From: a virus
Reading direction: 5' to 3' (one strand)
Length of the DNA: 41,980 nucleotides
IMG/VR virus record: IMGVR_UViG_3300035181_001389
Coordinates: 1 to 41,980 of that record
A program made the translations under genes and the position numbers. A model generated the notes under the pieces. That model was not told the DNA's origin, did no database searches, and worked only from the letters and a program-made list of their open reading frames with translations. Shown here one piece after another: positions 16,990 through 25,943 of the stretch (its first letter is position 1; each line of letters starts with the position of its first letter).

Positions 16990-17610
16990 AACAGTTCTAT
17001 CAGTAGTTCTATCAACATTCATTCTATTAATTGTTTCTAGTTCTCTACCAAACATCATCTCATATTTATTTCGTTTTTCTTCGTTATCTAAGAATAAACA
17101 CGCTTCCATTAAGCAAGAATAAAGAAGTAAGTTAGGATATCTTTGAGTTAGAAAGTTTGCTTGGTTATTGTTGTCAAAGTTAGGTATACCAAGGTAAATG
17201 CAATTTATTGTATAATTAGTATCAGCAGCTGGTACAATTAGCCAATTGGAATACGCACTAGAATTAGCCGCAACAAGGCTGTCAGTATAATATTTAGGTA
17301 TTCCAGTAATATTAGCGTTGGGTAGATATGTTTTACAATATTCATACGTTCTTTCTTGTAAAAAACCTTTGTTCCCGTTTGCATCTACAATACTTAAACT
17401 GATTGTTTCTTGCCAATTAGCAGGTTTATTTATTAAGAAACTATTTGCCCCTAAATTTGTCGTATAATATAATTCAAAGCCTATGTCTTTAGCGTTGTTA
17501 TAAATTCTAATAATACCTTGTTGAATTAAATCTGGTATTTTTGCAAGGTATGGCTGATCTGTACGCAACATGTACGTTTGCATATCTTGTACCAGGCTAT
17601 TATAATTCAT
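16972..17610 (-). CDS. podovirus neck/adaptor protein
   Basis: A 212-aa protein whose N-terminus (YNSLVQDMQTYMLRTDQPYL, then IPDLIQQGIIRIYNNA) matches the pattern of phage adaptor or neck proteins that start with a helical bundle and continue into a beta domain (YYTNL...SFLINKPANWQETISL). Such proteins connect the portal to the tail tube. The C-terminal helix ends in an arginine-rich segment. The gene precedes the gp10-like tail protein and is preceded by a divergent promoter region, so it starts a sub-operon of the late genes. Confidence 0.7.
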   Translation of the reverse strand: MNYNSLVQDMQTYMLRTDQPYLAKIPDLIQQGIIRIYNNAKDIGFELYYTTNLGANSFLINKPANWQETISLSIVDANGNKGFLQERTYEYCKTYLPNANITGIPKYYTDSLVAANSSAYSNWLIVPAADTNYTINCIYLGIPNFDNNNQANFLTQRYPNLLLYSCLMEACLFLDNEEKRNKYEMMFGRELETINRMNVDRTTDRTVMRDKS

Positions 17611-17623
17611 TGATTATATTCTG

Positions 17624-17652
17624 TTGATTACTGTAATTAATAGATGTATTAT
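17624..17652 (+). promoter_or_regulatory. sigma70 promoter of the moron gene
   Basis: TTGATT at 17624-17629, 17-base spacer and TATTAT at 17647-17652 on the plus strand, 33 bases before the ATG at 17685. The -10 box overlaps the minus-strand -10 box at 17648-17653, so the two promoters should exclude each other. Confidence 0.6.
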
Positions 17653-17656
17653 AGCA
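17648..17656 (-). promoter_or_regulatory. extended -10 promoter for the neck and tail genes
   Basis: On the minus strand the sequence reads TGCTATAAT, a perfect -10 box with the TGn extension, about 38 bases before the ATG at 17610. No good -35 box is visible at 16-18 bases. It could restart late transcription beyond the plus-strand moron. Confidence 0.5.
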
Positions 17657-17684
17657 TTATAAAAAAATTAATAAAGAACAATCC

Positions 17685-18275
17685 ATGAAAAGACATAATT
17701 TTAATAGCAAAAAATCACCCTTAAACGTAAATAATAACGAAAATGAAATTGACGTTAACGTTTTGCTAAACGATCCTAAGTCATTACATAAAATGTTGAA
17801 TAAAAAATCAGATGATGAAATATGTAAGGTAAGCGTTCCTTTTAAAAAGAAACAGGAAAAAGTTGAAGCAAACGTCAAACCACCTCTTGCTTTTTTTAAA
17901 GAACAGGGCAGTGAAATGTTAAAAAAACATAAAGAAGAGAATGACTCAAAACCTAAAAAGAGACATCGCAGTATCGCAGAAAGATTGGACAAAAACCAAA
18001 GTAAGTTTTATAAAAATTATGATAAAATAACATATGCAATGCAAGACGCTGGTCATAATTTTGCAAGAGATGTTAAAAAAAATGGACTAAGTAATACAAT
18101 AAGCGACAGAAAGCATAAAATGGAAGATTTTATTGTTGATTTTATGAAAAATAACAAAACGTTACAAAAATTAGATAAAAAATCAGGAAAATTACATAAA
18201 TTTTTAGAAAAATATGATTCTGATTATAGTGAAGAAGAAATTTTAAAAAGATATAAAAGCCGCGGCGGTCATTAA
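17685..18275 (+). CDS. moron-like charged hypothetical protein, 196 aa
   Basis: The only plus-strand gene in the 12-42 kb late region. The product is lysine-rich and highly charged with no membrane span: an Asn/Lys-rich N-terminus, a PPLAFFKEQGSEMLKKHKEE helix, then a basic helical C-terminal half (KSGKLHKFLEKYDSDYSEEE). It has its own promoter (17624-17652) and a downstream terminator hairpin (18369-18396), the definition of a moron. Basicity would suit nucleic acid binding, but I see no known DNA-binding motif. Base composition matches its neighbours. Confidence 0.7.
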   Translation: MKRHNFNSKKSPLNVNNNENEIDVNVLLNDPKSLHKMLNKKSDDEICKVSVPFKKKQEKVEANVKPPLAFFKEQGSEMLKKHKEENDSKPKKRHRSIAERLDKNQSKFYKNYDKITYAMQDAGHNFARDVKKNGLSNTISDRKHKMEDFIVDFMKNNKTLQKLDKKSGKLHKFLEKYDSDYSEEEILKRYKSRGGH

Positions 18276-18368
18276 CAGAATGTATAAATCATCTGATAAA
18301 TCCCTAAAACCCGCTTTCACCACAAATATGTTTAAATAATAAAATATAAAAAAGTATATGAGCTTTTG

Positions 18369-18396
18369 AAAGTTGATTTTACCATAAATCAACTTT
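18369..18396. terminator. bidirectional intrinsic terminator
   Basis: An 11-bp perfect stem (AAAGTTGATTT at 18369-18379, AAATCAACTTT at 18386-18396) with a 6-base loop is followed on the plus strand by TCTTTTATT and on the minus strand by an AAAGC context with few Ts. It lies between the moron and the convergent gene at 18438 and should stop plus-strand transcription well. Confidence 0.75.
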
Positions 18397-18437
18397 TCTT
18401 TTATTATAAAAATAAACGTAAAAAAAACAGTTTAATC

Positions 18438-18629
18438 TCAAACATCAAATTTCTCAACAGTATCTTCAAAATTAGGAAATTGTAACATAGCATAACCAGT
18501 AGCGCATTCAATTATTTTATACGCAAGTTCTGGTTCATTGTAAACTAATCTTCCAAATGCAATTATTATACATACATTTTTTATAAAAGGCTTATGTTTA
18601 TTAAACCACTTAGTTATTTTTTTCATCAT
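18438..18629 (-). CDS. small membrane-associated protein, 63 aa
   Basis: A 63-aa protein whose ATG overlaps the end of the 884-aa gene by 20 bases. It has a basic N-terminus (MMKKITKWFNKHKPFIKN), a hydrophobic segment (VCIIIAFGRLVY) and a second weaker one (IECATGYAMLQF), then an acidic tail. Size and topology are compatible with a holin or a membrane-anchored virion factor. No family is recognised. Confidence 0.6.
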   Translation of the reverse strand: MMKKITKWFNKHKPFIKNVCIIIAFGRLVYNEPELAYKIIECATGYAMLQFPNFEDTVEKFDV

Positions 18630-21264
18630 TTTTCTTAAATAGTGACTTAATTATTTCAGTTTTTAGAATTGGGTATTTTGACAGCTCTAATATCATAGGT
18701 TGTTTTTGTTCTTTTGGTAACCTTCCTAATCGAATTAATTCATTAACAAATTGTTTATCCGTCATTGCCTTCATAACTCTTGCTGAATGCTTAGCATTAA
18801 CAACATGCCCAATACCAGCACCTACTAATCCACCTAATGTTGCGCCTACCGGACCCGCAACAGCTCCGGCTAGCCCTGCTCCTAAAGTCGCGCCACCATA
18901 ATGCAGTGACGCAGGTCTCATGAATTTATTAAGGGTTCCGTGCAAATCCCCATAATACGTTGGGTTATTAAGTCCGTTTAAACCACCCTTATAGTATCTG
19001 TCTTTGTCTAAAACATCTTCATATTTTTTTATTATAGGTGATATTTTGCTCCTCAGTTCTTCGCCAACGTTATGTTTTGGGTTTTTGTAGTCATAGTTAT
19101 ATAGTGGTGTGTGATTTTTTGCACCATTTATTTTTCCCTTTAGATGTGCTATTGAATAGTCTTTGTTGTCTAGACCATTAAACAATTCTTTTTGTAACTC
19201 TAATCTTTTTAACCAATCTGTAGTTAATTTGACATCTTCTTCTTTTGTCGAAATTACTTTACCCTGCTTATTTTTAACTAGTCCATTAGTTTTAGCAAGA
19301 TCTAATAATTCGTTTAAATCATCATATTGATTGTTATTATTTATTGCGGCAACAATTTCGCCCTCACCTTTTTTATTTTTTCTTATCTTTTTAAAAAGCT
19401 TGCTATTCTTAAAGGGACCTCTGTTACTTGTGTGATACGTATTAGCATCAACAAATTTAGCATACCAGTCCTTAGGTACAATTCCTTTTTCATAGCCTAT
19501 ATAAATGTCCTTGTCAATTGCGTCTTTAAGGTTTTTTATCTGTCTTTTTTGATTCTCGTTAATAGGGTTTATTCTCGCATATTCTTTAGACAAATAATTA
19601 TTAAGGTTTTCACGCTCAATGTATAAATCACGCAAACGAACATCAACGTTTTCTTTTTCACTTTTATTTGATGTTTTTTTTGATGTTTTTTTCACATAAG
19701 GGTTGTCCTCTAATGTTTTTTTTATGTTATTAGCAACACCAATCACAGCATTATTTCCTCCAATTTTACTAGTGAAAACATTTTGATTGTTTTTAAGAAT
19801 ATTATCAGCTTCTTTCAATAACTCGTTTGCTGAAAGTTTGGTTTTGTCAAGAACATCGGTTTTAACACCCTCGTATTTAGCACGTGAGTTTTCTTTAGTA
19901 ACTTTATCGGTATCTTTTAATAACTGTCTAAACTTTTCTGTGGTGTAATTAATGTCCGAGAAAGGACTAGCTTTGTTGTATTTAACAAATCTCTTATTTA
20001 ATAAGTTTTCAGTTTCATCATGTATTCCCTCTTTTAACTTAGGTAAAATTTTTAAATATTCTTTGTCAGAATTATTTTTACTTATTTTAAAAGGAATTTC
20101 ATTATTTTTGTAAATGTTAAAAGGCGTTAAATCTATATTAGTACCTTTTACTGCGTTTATAAATTCCTCATCTAATTCATTATTGCCTTTATTTATTTTT
20201 TTGGCTAAGGATTCATAGTATGCTGGAATTTTTTTTGCAGATGATTTTGTACCTTTAATTGCATTTACACCAAGTTTGCTAAGTCCTTTAAGACCACCAT
20301 AAACCCCTCCGCCCATACCTGCACCGGCTGCCATGAAAGGTATATCTGTTGATAGATCATAGAGTGCGCCTTTCGATGGTTTTTTTTTGCCACTATTATC
20401 AATATTAATATACCCGTGCCCAGCACCTGCTCCCGCAAACGCTGCTGTGTTTCTTCCTGTCAATGGGGTTTCTAACAATTTAGCTACTTTTGGTAATTTG
20501 GGCTCTTTCCACCATTTGATAGCTTTATTACCTAAACCTTTCACAGCTGGACCAGAAGCTTTAGCTCCTTTTGCAAGATATTTTGCCCCAGCACCTATAC
20601 CACTAGCTGGTAATATATCAGTTGCAAATTCACCGGCACCTCTAAGCATTGCTGCTGTTTCATCTCTGTTTTTTGTTGCTAATGTTTTAGAATTTTTAAT
20701 TTCATCACTAAGGTTTTGATTCCAATATTTATTTGACAACTTTTGTAAATCACCACCTATTTTATTAGAATATTTCGCTGCTGATTCTGCGCCAATAGAA
20801 TTTAACAACTTTCCTTGACCTTTAGCAAATTTTGAACCTAAAAATGTAACAGGGGCACCTACATAATTACTTGCAATATCAGGAATATTTGCTAAACCAC
20901 CACCTACCCCTTGTAAAAGTTCTTTGCCCCTATCTGTCCAAGTGGGCTCATGCATAGTGTAAGCAGTGCCAGTAACTCCTGTTTTAGAATTACCATAAGT
21001 TTTTTTATCTAAAAGAGCGAAGCTTTCAGCAGGGTCACGACGCTGTAACTTCCATACTCTTTCCATTTCTTCACGGGGAACTAATTGACCACCCTTATAG
21101 CGTTCATATAAATCTGGACCTTTTTCACCCATATATTTTTCATAAGCTCTTGGTTTTTTAGCAAGTTTTGCATCACCTTCAACTATATATTTTTCATAAG
21201 CTCTTGGTTTTTTAGCAAGTTTTGCATCACCTTCAACTATATATTTTTCATAAGCTCTAGTCAT
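18610..21264 (-). CDS. putative large ejection/internal virion protein, 884 aa
   Basis: A large late protein with three parts. Residues 3-57 consist of 18-aa repeats (RAYEKYIVEGDAKLAKKP twice, then a diverged third). The middle is lysine- and asparagine-rich with helical stretches. Two Gly/Ala-rich hydrophobic regions, near residues 310-335 (FMAAGAGMGGGVYGGLKG) and about 805-835 (LGAGLAGAVAGPVGATLG), could insert in membranes. This pattern fits podovirus internal proteins injected with DNA. No peptidoglycan hydrolase motif is seen. It overlaps the 374-aa gene upstream by eight bases. Confidence 0.7.
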   Translation of the reverse strand: MTRAYEKYIVEGDAKLAKKPRAYEKYIVEGDAKLAKKPRAYEKYMGEKGPDLYERYKGGQLVPREEMERVWKLQRRDPAESFALLDKKTYGNSKTGVTGTAYTMHEPTWTDRGKELLQGVGGGLANIPDIASNYVGAPVTFLGSKFAKGQGKLLNSIGAESAAKYSNKIGGDLQKLSNKYWNQNLSDEIKNSKTLATKNRDETAAMLRGAGEFATDILPASGIGAGAKYLAKGAKASGPAVKGLGNKAIKWWKEPKLPKVAKLLETPLTGRNTAAFAGAGAGHGYINIDNSGKKKPSKGALYDLSTDIPFMAAGAGMGGGVYGGLKGLSKLGVNAIKGTKSSAKKIPAYYESLAKKINKGNNELDEEFINAVKGTNIDLTPFNIYKNNEIPFKISKNNSDKEYLKILPKLKEGIHDETENLLNKRFVKYNKASPFSDINYTTEKFRQLLKDTDKVTKENSRAKYEGVKTDVLDKTKLSANELLKEADNILKNNQNVFTSKIGGNNAVIGVANNIKKTLEDNPYVKKTSKKTSNKSEKENVDVRLRDLYIERENLNNYLSKEYARINPINENQKRQIKNLKDAIDKDIYIGYEKGIVPKDWYAKFVDANTYHTSNRGPFKNSKLFKKIRKNKKGEGEIVAAINNNNQYDDLNELLDLAKTNGLVKNKQGKVISTKEEDVKLTTDWLKRLELQKELFNGLDNKDYSIAHLKGKINGAKNHTPLYNYDYKNPKHNVGEELRSKISPIIKKYEDVLDKDRYYKGGLNGLNNPTYYGDLHGTLNKFMRPASLHYGGATLGAGLAGAVAGPVGATLGGLVGAGIGHVVNAKHSARVMKAMTDKQFVNELIRLGRLPKEQKQPMILELSKYPILKTEIIKSLFKKNDEKNN
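21133..21258 (-). repeat. 54-bp exact tandem repeat at the 5' end of the ejection gene
   Basis: Two copies of a 54-bp unit (21133-21186 and 21187-21240) are followed by the first 17-18 bases of a third. Each encodes the 18-aa unit RAYEKYIVEGDAKLAKKP. The complete copies appear identical at nucleotide level, indicating a recent duplication. Confidence 0.9.
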
Positions 21265-22381
21265 TGTTTATATTATACCCGTCTTCTTCTGCTTCTAAAA
21301 TTGCCTGAAAATCGTTTTTAGGGACAGTTATAAGTTTTCCATTAACATTTCGCATACTAATCATATCATTTACCGCATTCCAATTGTCCGTGTAATAATC
21401 AGCAGGTTTTGAGTTATCATTTAAATAATCATCAGGTGATCCTTGATAACCATTAGCTTCCATGTTTTGTTTAATAATGTTATAGTCAGCTATTCTTTTC
21501 TTTGCATTCTTCCTATCAATAGTTAATTGCTCTAACGCAGCTTGTGGGTTTTTCTCAACACTTGGTATTGTTTTTAAAGCTTCGGTCATTTCCAAAGTAG
21601 ATGGATTAGCTCCGCCTGCTTCCTTAATCCTTCCAAAATACGCATACTTAGCAGCGTCTGCTAAGTTTACCGCTTTGTTATTTCCTGTTATATATTTACC
21701 AAATGCACGGTTTCTAATTGCACTAAGATCACTGCCCACTTGTCCTTGCAAATTAGCCTCATGAATTGCGTTTTCTAAATCATCAAGTGTAGCGATTAAA
21801 GCATTGTCAGTTATGTTCTGCTCCCTTTTCTTTTCTAAAAACTTAAGGTTATTTTTAATTAAATCTTTTGCATATATAGGGGGAGTTCCTGCTATTTTCG
21901 CTTCTGCTTTAGCTCTTGCTGCTTCTAAAGATTGCTCGTGATAATTTCTTTGTTCATCTAATTGTTGTTGTTGAAATTCCATCTGTTTATCCGCCATTTC
22001 TCTTGAATAAGCTGCCGCTTCTAATGACGCTGCTTTAGCTTCTTCTGCGGCTCTTAATTGTTGAGCATATGCAATCATCTGTTTATTCTTTTCTTTTGCA
22101 TCATCTTCATATTGATCATGCGTACGAATTGCTGGTGATAAGGCTCTTCCTACTTGTGCAAAATTAGCCATAAAACCTCTTGCCTTAGGCATAGGTGCAA
22201 TATTTTCAGCAAACGTAGCCATAGATTCACGCATGGCTCTATCAGACTGTTCGTCGTCCATATCTAATGACTGTTTAGCGCTTCTAACAGCTCTTGATAT
22301 ACCTTGATCAAAAGGATCTTTCTTAGGCATGTTTTGTTGTATATAAGCTTGTTTAGCTAAAAGATCATCCATGTATTTCAT
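21257..22381 (-). CDS. putative internal virion/DNA transfer protein, 374 aa
   Basis: A mostly helical protein. Residues about 90-165 form a long alanine/glutamine/glutamate coiled coil (EEAKAASLEAAAYSREMA, then QQQQLDEQRNYHEQSLEAA). The N-terminus carries a run of charged helices. Coiled coils of this type precede ejection proteins in P22-like and other podoviruses. The gene overlaps both neighbours by 4-8 bases, so it is made with the 884-aa protein and probably acts with it. The specific family is not recognised. Confidence 0.65.
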   Translation of the reverse strand: MKYMDDLLAKQAYIQQNMPKKDPFDQGISRAVRSAKQSLDMDDEQSDRAMRESMATFAENIAPMPKARGFMANFAQVGRALSPAIRTHDQYEDDAKEKNKQMIAYAQQLRAAEEAKAASLEAAAYSREMADKQMEFQQQQLDEQRNYHEQSLEAARAKAEAKIAGTPPIYAKDLIKNNLKFLEKKREQNITDNALIATLDDLENAIHEANLQGQVGSDLSAIRNRAFGKYITGNNKAVNLADAAKYAYFGRIKEAGGANPSTLEMTEALKTIPSVEKNPQAALEQLTIDRKNAKKRIADYNIIKQNMEANGYQGSPDDYLNDNSKPADYYTDNWNAVNDMISMRNVNGKLITVPKNDFQAILEAEEDGYNINND

Positions 22382-22788
22382 GTTGTCACCGTCTCAATAA
22401 ACGTTGTGTAATCAACAGTACAATCAAAATTTTGATTAATACCGTTTGAGTAACAAATTAATTCTGTAGTATAAGTTACACCCGCATTTACCATAACAGG
22501 TAAATATATGTTAAGTCCAAACAAAGATATCAGATTAATTGTACTTTTACTATCTTTTTTACCAGTAACAGGAGCCTGAACCTCAACATTGTTTACGATA
22601 AAACTTTGCGTTGAACTTCCATCAGTACCACTAATTTTTTTAATAAGATTTATTCGAATATCATTATTACTCTGATTACATACTGTAATTGAATTAACAT
22701 ATAATGTGTTTAAACTTGATCCTAAAATTACCTGTTGAGTAAAATTTAAACTAGGTAAAATAGAAGTATTGTAGTTTACAAAATTCAC
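22378..22788 (-). CDS. probable virion protein, beta-rich, 136 aa
   Basis: A small beta-rich protein (SITVCNQSNNDIRINLIKKI, later YTTELICYSNGINQNFDCTV) with no hydrophobic signal. It overlaps both neighbours (ATGA junctions) in the run between the tail fibre and the internal proteins. Its composition suggests a virion surface or fibre-associated component. No family is recognised. Confidence 0.6.
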   Translation of the reverse strand: MNFVNYNTSILPSLNFTQQVILGSSLNTLYVNSITVCNQSNNDIRINLIKKISGTDGSSTQSFIVNNVEVQAPVTGKKDSKSTINLISLFGLNIYLPVMVNAGVTYTTELICYSNGINQNFDCTVDYTTFIETVTT

Positions 22789-22973
22789 AGTTTGTTTATT
22801 TCTTCTTCAATTAACAATAGGTTTTTACGAATATATTCAATATCTTTTTCAATTAGAGTTTTTCTTTCTGCAATTGCTATCAAGTTTTCATTAGAAAGAT
22901 AAAATACAGCATCGCTATGTAAAGCTTGCATTTGCTTAGGTAAAAGTTGTAAAACTTCAATTATATTTTCCAT
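22785..22973 (-). CDS. small helical protein, 62 aa
   Basis: A short helical protein (IIEVLQLLPKQMQALHSDAV, then ERKTLIEKDIEYIRKNLLLI) with heptad-like leucines and isoleucines, without a membrane span. It is the first gene after the tail fibre and has an extended -10 promoter directly upstream, so it may start a transcript covering the internal virion genes. Function unknown. Confidence 0.6.
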   Translation of the reverse strand: MENIIEVLQLLPKQMQALHSDAVFYLSNENLIAIAERKTLIEKDIEYIRKNLLLIEEEINKL

Positions 22974-22999
22974 AGAACTATCTGATTAATTAACAATCA

Positions 23000-23008
23000 A
23001 TTATACCA
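23000..23008 (-). promoter_or_regulatory. extended -10 promoter upstream of the 62-aa gene
   Basis: On the minus strand the sequence reads TGGTATAAT: a perfect -10 with TGn extension in the 51-base gap between the tail fibre stop and the ATG at 22973. Transcription would start near 22993. There is no clear -35 box. Confidence 0.5.
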
Positions 23009-23024
23009 TTAAATATGTAAAAGT

Positions 23025-25943
23025 CTATAGTTTTGGTAATCCATTAATATATTCTTTAATTTTTGCAATATCTACTTCTACCTGCTCAATGTATATGTTT
23101 ACTTGTTCAACAAGACCTGAATAAGCAGGATTAGTAATATCATAATTACCTGTAAATAACGGTCTAGTTGTTAATGATGCAATGATTGAATCAACGTATT
23201 GCTTATTCACCCCATCTGTAGGGTTAACAGGAGTAGCTAAACCTGTCAAACTATTGCCAAGTAAAGTTAACGTGCCATTATTAAGAAGCTGCATTCTTGT
23301 TGTTGCATTTGTGCCGAACTTTAAAAGTGCATTACTACCGTAAGCCCAAACATAAGCTTCCTTTGTACTATTGTTAAAGCCAAAATTAACAGCATTATAA
23401 CCATTATTTTGTATTAACAAGCCTGTGTCAGTACTATTTGGATTAGTATTGTTTATTGTTAGCTCATAACCAACGCTACTAGTAGTTATTAAATTAGAAA
23501 AACTGGGAGCAGTCCATGATCCCGCACCGTTCAAAAATAAAGATGAATTTGATGGATAATTACTTATTTGCGATGGTGCAATAGTTGCATTATCAACGTA
23601 TTGTTTATTCACCCCATCTGTGGGGTTAACAGGATTAGCTAACCCTGTGATAGTATTTGTAAGTAAATCTAACGTCCCGTTATTAAGAAGTTGCATTCTT
23701 GTTGTTGCATTTGTACCGAACTTTAAAAGCGCATTACCGTAAGCCCACACATAAGCTTCATTTGTACTATTATTAAAGCCAAAATTAACAACATTAAAGC
23801 CATTGTTTTGTATTAATAAACCAGTGTTAGTGCTACTTGCATTAGTATTGTTTATTGTTAGCTCATAACCAACGCTACTAGTAGTTATTAAATTAGAAAA
23901 ACTGGGAGCAGTCCATGATCCAGCACCATTCAAAAATAAAGATGAATTTGATGGGTAGCTAATTATACGTGACGGCGCAATAGTTGATGTATCAACATAA
24001 TTTTTAGTAGCCCCATCCTGTGGGTTTATCGGATCTAAAACATTGTTTAAATTATAGTTACCAATATTTACATTTCCTGCATTTGTAATTTGGTTTAAAG
24101 TTGTGTTAAGTGTTGTAATAACAGGTAGATTTAAAGGTCCTGAACCAGTTATAGCCCCTTGTAAAGTTAAGCTAGAATACGGTAGTCCGCTGACTGCAGT
24201 ATCAACGTATTGCTTGTTCACCCCATCGGTAGGGTTAATGGGGGTAGCCAACCCTGTTATGGTATTTGTAAGTAAATCTAACGTACCATTACTAAGAAGC
24301 TGCATTCGTGTTGTTGCATTTGTACCGAATTTTAAAAGCGCATTACTACCATAAGCCCAAACATAAGCTTCCTTTGTACTATTATTAAAGCCAAAATTAA
24401 CAGCATTATAACCATTATTTTGTATTAAGAAACCCGTATTAGTGCTACTTGCATTAGTATTATTTATTGTTATCTCATAACCAACGCTACTAGTAGTTAT
24501 GAAATTAGAAAAACTAGGGGCGGTCCATGATCCAGTGCCGTTCAAAAATAAAGATGAATTTGATGGATAATTACTTATTTGCGATGGTGCAATAGTTGCA
24601 GTATCAACATAATTTTTAGTAGCTCCGTCCTGCGGACTTATCGGATCTAGAACATTATTTAACAAAAAATTTGCAATATTTACATTTCCTGCATTTGTAA
24701 TTTGATTTAAAGTTGTGTTAAGTGTTGTAATAACAGGTAGATTTAAAGGTCCTGAACCAGTTATAGCTCCTTGTAATGTTAAAGTAGAATACGGTAGCCC
24801 GCTAATTGCGTTATCAACGTATTCTTTATTCGCCCCATCAGTAGGATTAATGGGTGTTCCTAAATTAATAAGAGTATATCCTTGAAATGAGACGTCACCA
24901 GCACAAGGTAAATCGTTTAATCCGGTCGCCAATAAAGTATTAAGATAATCTTGTGCTTCTGACGCAGAAGATGACGCATCAACAGCAGAAGCAGCTGCAC
25001 CAGACGCACTTGCAGCTGCTGCAGCAGAATAACCACTTGCAGCAGTAGCAGAAGTAGCAGCCTCAGCCGCAGAGGTTGTAGCAGCAGTAGCAGAAAGAGC
25101 AGCATCAGTCGCCGATAATGCAGCAGCTGTTGCAGATCCCGCTGCTTCTGTAGCCGATATTGCTGCAGCTGCTGCTGATGTTGTAGCTTCTGCGGCTGCT
25201 CCCGATGCTTCTATTGCTGATAAACCTGCTTCTATTGCAGACAATGATGCTTCAAACGCAGAAAAACTAGCTTCTGCCGCTGCTCCTGTAGCTTCTGCAG
25301 CTGCTCCTGTAGCTTCTGCTGCTGATGCTGTAGCTTCTGCTGCGGATGCCGATGCCTCTGCAGCTGCTCCTGTTGCTTCTTCTGCGGATGCTGCTGCTTC
25401 TGCGGCAAGTTCTTCTAAGGTTGCAACAGTTGCATAATCAACGTCAGGTATAGCAATACTTATAACACCTGTTACAGCAGCACTTTTTAATATACCTCCT
25501 AATAAAAGAGCTAGTGCTTGTGAATTAGGTAAATTAGGGTTAGGGGTTTGTAATATAAAAGAACTATTATTCTGCGATGCAACATATGGTGTTGGTACTG
25601 CTACATTATTTATATTACCTACCCATATATTGTTGTATGGCAAACTAGGTAAAGGTAAATTATTAGTTGTACTAATTGTACCAGCTGTATTGAACATAAA
25701 CCCATTGTTAAGAGAACTTAAATCCTGACTCAAAGGTAGTTTTGGATTTGGTGCACCTAAAATAAACGCAGTTGTAGATAAATCCCCCAAAACGTGGTTT
25801 ATATTAATAAGCTCCAATTCGATATCAATAAGTTTGGGTGACATTACTGAAAAACCTTGTCTGCCGCCAATTAAAATATAATTCTCGGTTAACGGTAATC
25901 GACCAGTGACAGGCGATATAAAATTATATAAAACGTCAATCAT
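23025..25943 (-). CDS. tail fibre with Ala-rich collar and repeated fibre modules
   Basis: A 972-aa fibre. Residues 1-175 hold an attachment region with repeated LPxSQxLxxLxxG patterns. Residues about 177-335 are an almost pure Ala/Ser/Glu/Thr coiled-coil stretch (AAEATASAAEATGA). The rest consists of imperfect repeats: a NPTDGxNKxYVD unit of the phage_fiber_2 type (four times), a YPSNSSLFLNGxGSWTAPSF to TTRMQLLxNGTL module (three times) and a LPVITTLNTTLNQITNAGNV module (twice). A short helical end (YIEQVEVDIAKIKEYINGL) closes it. It should be the receptor-binding fibre, or carry it. It overlaps the patatin gene by four bases. Confidence 0.88.
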   Translation of the reverse strand: MIDVLYNFISPVTGRLPLTENYILIGGRQGFSVMSPKLIDIELELININHVLGDLSTTAFILGAPNPKLPLSQDLSSLNNGFMFNTAGTISTTNNLPLPSLPYNNIWVGNINNVAVPTPYVASQNNSSFILQTPNPNLPNSQALALLLGGILKSAAVTGVISIAIPDVDYATVATLEELAAEAAASAEEATGAAAEASASAAEATASAAEATGAAAEATGAAAEASFSAFEASLSAIEAGLSAIEASGAAAEATTSAAAAAISATEAAGSATAAALSATDAALSATAATTSAAEAATSATAASGYSAAAAASASGAAASAVDASSSASEAQDYLNTLLATGLNDLPCAGDVSFQGYTLINLGTPINPTDGANKEYVDNAISGLPYSTLTLQGAITGSGPLNLPVITTLNTTLNQITNAGNVNIANFLLNNVLDPISPQDGATKNYVDTATIAPSQISNYPSNSSLFLNGTGSWTAPSFSNFITTSSVGYEITINNTNASSTNTGFLIQNNGYNAVNFGFNNSTKEAYVWAYGSNALLKFGTNATTRMQLLSNGTLDLLTNTITGLATPINPTDGVNKQYVDTAVSGLPYSSLTLQGAITGSGPLNLPVITTLNTTLNQITNAGNVNIGNYNLNNVLDPINPQDGATKNYVDTSTIAPSRIISYPSNSSLFLNGAGSWTAPSFSNLITTSSVGYELTINNTNASSTNTGLLIQNNGFNVVNFGFNNSTNEAYVWAYGNALLKFGTNATTRMQLLNNGTLDLLTNTITGLANPVNPTDGVNKQYVDNATIAPSQISNYPSNSSLFLNGAGSWTAPSFSNLITTSSVGYELTINNTNPNSTDTGLLIQNNGYNAVNFGFNNSTKEAYVWAYGSNALLKFGTNATTRMQLLNNGTLTLLGNSLTGLATPVNPTDGVNKQYVDSIIASLTTRPLFTGNYDITNPAYSGLVEQVNIYIEQVEVDIAKIKEYINGLPKL
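23191..24862 (-). repeat. imperfect long repeats within the tail fibre gene
   Basis: A conserved stretch beginning TCAACGTATT recurs at about 23191, 23593, 24202 and 24813 (plus strand), giving spacings near 400 and 610 bases. The intervening modules are about 90% alike by eye but carry scattered differences. This is internal duplication of a fibre gene, prone to recombination. Confidence 0.85.

Noticed and set aside
23191-24862. CRISPR-like periodic repeats
   Set aside because: Units are long, coding and diverged, with no short constant repeat and unique spacers.
24917-25105. Leucine-rich 62-aa frame in the fibre gene
   Set aside because: It is an alternative frame of the alanine/serine codon repeat and has no plausible start context.
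23025-25943. Diversity-generating retroelement suspected because of the BPP-1-like portal and repetitive fibre
   Set aside because: I found no reverse transcriptase (no YxDD domain) and no template/variable repeat pair; the repeats are coding modules.
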